From positions 1 to 6,825 of the forward strand of contig CAJOPK010000025.1 in the NCBI GenBank assembly GCA_905236255.1: a stretch of DNA of 6,825 bases, given 5' to 3'. A program made the translations under genes and the position numbers. The notes below the pieces were generated by a model. That model was not told the DNA's origin. It worked only from the letters and a program-made list of their open reading frames with translations, and did not search any database. Numbering within the stretch: position 1 is the first letter of the stretch; the number at the start of each line of letters is the position of its first letter. This document shows positions 5,077 to 6,825 of the stretch, piece by piece. The DNA comes from an uncultured Selenomonadaceae bacterium. GTDB taxonomy: Bacteria > Bacillota > Negativicutes > Selenomonadales > Selenomonadaceae.

Positions 5077-6825
5077 ATGGAAAAAAATTTTGTTCATCTT
5101 CATGTTCATACCGAATACAGCCTGCTTGACGGTGCCGGAAGAGTCGGAGATTTGGCGGAACGCGCAAAAAATTTCGGTATGCCGGCACTTGCGATAACGG
5201 ATCACGGCAATATGTACGGCATTATAGATTTTTACAAAGCGGCAAAAAAATCCGGAATCAAGCCGATTATCGGCTGTGAATGTTATCTTGCACCCTTTTC
5301 CCGTTTTGACAAAACGGGCGGCGAAAATTCCCGCAAATATGCACATTTGATTTTGCTTGCCGAAAACAACGAAGGTTACAAAAATTTAATCAAACTCGTT
5401 TCCGCCGCCGGCACGGAAGGAATGTATTACAAGCCGCGAATTGACAAGGAAATTTTGAGAAAATATCACTCCGGACTTATCGGATTGAGTGCCTGTGTCG
5501 TCGGTGAAATTCCCCGCGCAATAATTGACGGCGATTTTGAAAAAGCGGTAAATCTGACGAAAGAATACGTTGAAATTTTCGGGCGGGACAATTTTTTTTT
5601 GGAAGTACAAAATCACGGCTTGTCGGAAGAAGATGAAGTGAGAGCCGGACTTTTGAAAATTGCCCGGCAACTTGATTTAAAATTGGTCGCAACGAATGAT
5701 GCGCATTATGTCCGGCGGGAAGATGCAAAATTTCATGACGTTCTGCTTTGCATACAGACAAATAAAACCGTCAATGATTCGCGCCGGCTTAAATTTTCTT
5801 CCGATGATTATTATTTGAAGTCGCCGGACGAAATGTACAATCTTTTTCCGGATATGCCGGAGGCTTGCGAAAATACTTTAAAAATTGCGGAACGCTGTAA
5901 TGTTGAAATTGAATTTGGAAAATTGCATTTGCCGGAATTTCCCCTGCCGGAAAATTTTTCAAACGAACACGAATACCTGCGCGAACTCTGTTACAAAAAT
6001 TTGCCGGATCGCTTTGAAAATGTGACAGACGAAATTAAAAAGCGGCTTGAATACGAATTGGACGTAATTCATAAAATGGGTTACGACGGATATTTTTTAA
6101 TCGTGTGGGACTTTATAAATTTTGCGCGAAATGCCGGAATTGCGGTCGGGCCGGGCAGAGGTTCCGCCGCCGGCAGTGTGGTTGCTTACGTTTTGAAAAT
6201 CACCGACTTAAATCCGATTGAATACGATTTGCTTTTTGAAAGATTTTTAAATCCGGAAAGAGTTTCGATGCCGGATATTGACGTTGATTTTTGTTACATT
6301 CGGCGCGAAGAAGTTATCGAATATGTCAAAAGGCGTTACGGTGAGGATAAAGTTTCTCAAATTGCGACTTTCGGAACTTTGGCGGCAAAAGCCGCAATTC
6401 GTGACGTTGTACGGGCTTTGGATGCACCGTATTCGGAAGGCTCGCGAATAGTAAAAATGTTGCCGAACGAATTTCGGATAACTTTAAAAAAAGCTCTCGA
6501 AACTTCCGCCGAACTCCGGCACGAATACGAAACAAATTCCGAAGTCAGAAAAATTATCGACACTTCCCTGATGCTTGAAGGTCTGCCCCGCCATGCGTCC
6601 GTTCATGCGGCGGGAATAGTCATTTCAAAATTTCCGCTGACGGATTTTGTTCCCGTTCAATTTTCAAACGGCGCACTCGTCACTCAATATGACAAAGATA
6701 AAATTGAGGAAATCGGACTTCTGAAAATGGATTTTTTGGGACTCCGGACTTTGACGGCGATTGACGAAACGGTAAAAAATACTCGCATGAGTCGCGGCAT
6801 TGAAATTGACATTTCAAAAATTCCC
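5077..6825 (+). CDS. dnaE: DNA polymerase III alpha subunit, N-terminal 583 codons
   Basis: The replicative C-family polymerase catalytic subunit, cut by the window end at codon 583 of a family usually about 1,100-1,200 residues long. The PHP domain comes first: HLHVHTEYSLLDG (7-19) with H9 and H11, TDHG with D42-H43, Glu68 in GCECY, H90, C140, E176 and D208/H210 in TNDAHY. All of these look like intact metal ligands, unlike E. coli where the first motif is degraded. The polymerase core follows: GPGRGSAAGS (358-367), the catalytic Asp pair D402 and D404 in PDIDVDF, and the third catalytic Asp, D552, in KMDFLGL, equivalent to E. coli D401, D403 and D555. GLPRHASVHAAG precedes it. The order and HLHVHT start fit DnaE rather than PolC, which carries a DnaQ-like exonuclease insertion. 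ATG 5077 has TTGGAG (5063-5068) 8 nt upstream. It lies 42 nt after ilvB with no terminator seen, so co-transcription is likely. Confidence 0.96.
   Translation, partial: MEKNFVHLHVHTEYSLLDGAGRVGDLAERAKNFGMPALAITDHGNMYGIIDFYKAAKKSGIKPIIGCECYLAPFSRFDKTGGENSRKYAHLILLAENNEGYKNLIKLVSAAGTEGMYYKPRIDKEILRKYHSGLIGLSACVVGEIPRAIIDGDFEKAVNLTKEYVEIFGRDNFFLEVQNHGLSEEDEVRAGLLKIARQLDLKLVATNDAHYVRREDAKFHDVLLCIQTNKTVNDSRRLKFSSDDYYLKSPDEMYNLFPDMPEACENTLKIAERCNVEIEFGKLHLPEFPLPENFSNEHEYLRELCYKNLPDRFENVTDEIKKRLEYELDVIHKMGYDGYFLIVWDFINFARNAGIAVGPGRGSAAGSVVAYVLKITDLNPIEYDLLFERFLNPERVSMPDIDVDFCYIRREEVIEYVKRRYGEDKVSQIATFGTLAAKAAIRDVVRALDAPYSEGSRIVKMLPNEFRITLKKALETSAELRHEYETNSEVRKIIDTSLMLEGLPRHASVHAAGIVISKFPLTDFVPVQFSNGALVTQYDKDKIEEIGLLKMDFLGLRTLTAIDETVKNTRMSRGIEIDISKIP

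Overview
The window reads as ordinary chromosome from a Bacillota-type bacterium, most likely a Negativicutes (diderm Firmicutes) member. The evidence is a RemA/DUF370-like N-terminus at the left edge, strong purine-rich Shine-Dalgarno sites, an AT-rich background with near-exclusive CCG for proline, and a secreted protein resembling the surface-adhesin-E-like families I associate with Negativicutes. The lineage is an inference from style and family content, not from a marker gene.

Layout. The left half (1-3187) is on the minus strand and the right half (3364-6825) is on the plus strand, diverging from a 176-bp intergenic region. Read in the direction of transcription, the left half holds: an SPFH/YdjI-like protein with three C-terminal zinc ribbons (3187-1895); 36 bp further on, an exported 305-aa protein with a clear signal peptide (1858-941); a probable intrinsic terminator (916-876); an unrecognised 128-aa, probably all-helical protein (767-381); a small two-TM AtpZ-like protein (295-89); and the first 11 codons of a RemA/DUF370-like regulator (33-1, cut by the window edge). 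The right half holds a full-length acetolactate-synthase-like TPP enzyme (ilvB, 3364-5034) and, 42 bp later, the first 583 codons of the replicative DNA polymerase III alpha subunit (dnaE, 5077 to window end).

How they work together. The SPFH and secreted-protein genes look like one two-gene transcription unit, possibly concerned with envelope or membrane stress, but the link between a cytoplasmic zinc-ribbon SPFH protein and an exported protein is inferred from spacing only. ilvB and dnaE are probably co-transcribed although their functions (branched-chain amino acid or acetolactate metabolism, and chromosome replication) are unrelated.

The points most worth a second look are: (i) the AHAS-like enzyme has Leu at the position of the substrate-specificity and herbicide-contact Trp, plus two other active-site substitutions, and no ilvN regulatory subunit follows it; (ii) the SPFH protein with three zinc ribbons is paired with a secreted protein and has no visible YdjG/YdjH partner; (iii) the divergent intergenic region carries three related direct repeats and a 24-bp imperfect palindrome; (iv) the DnaE PHP metal-site residues look intact, suggesting built-in proofreading. 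I see no mobile element, CRISPR array, tRNA, rRNA or recognisable riboswitch, and no gene-free stretch longer than 300 bp.
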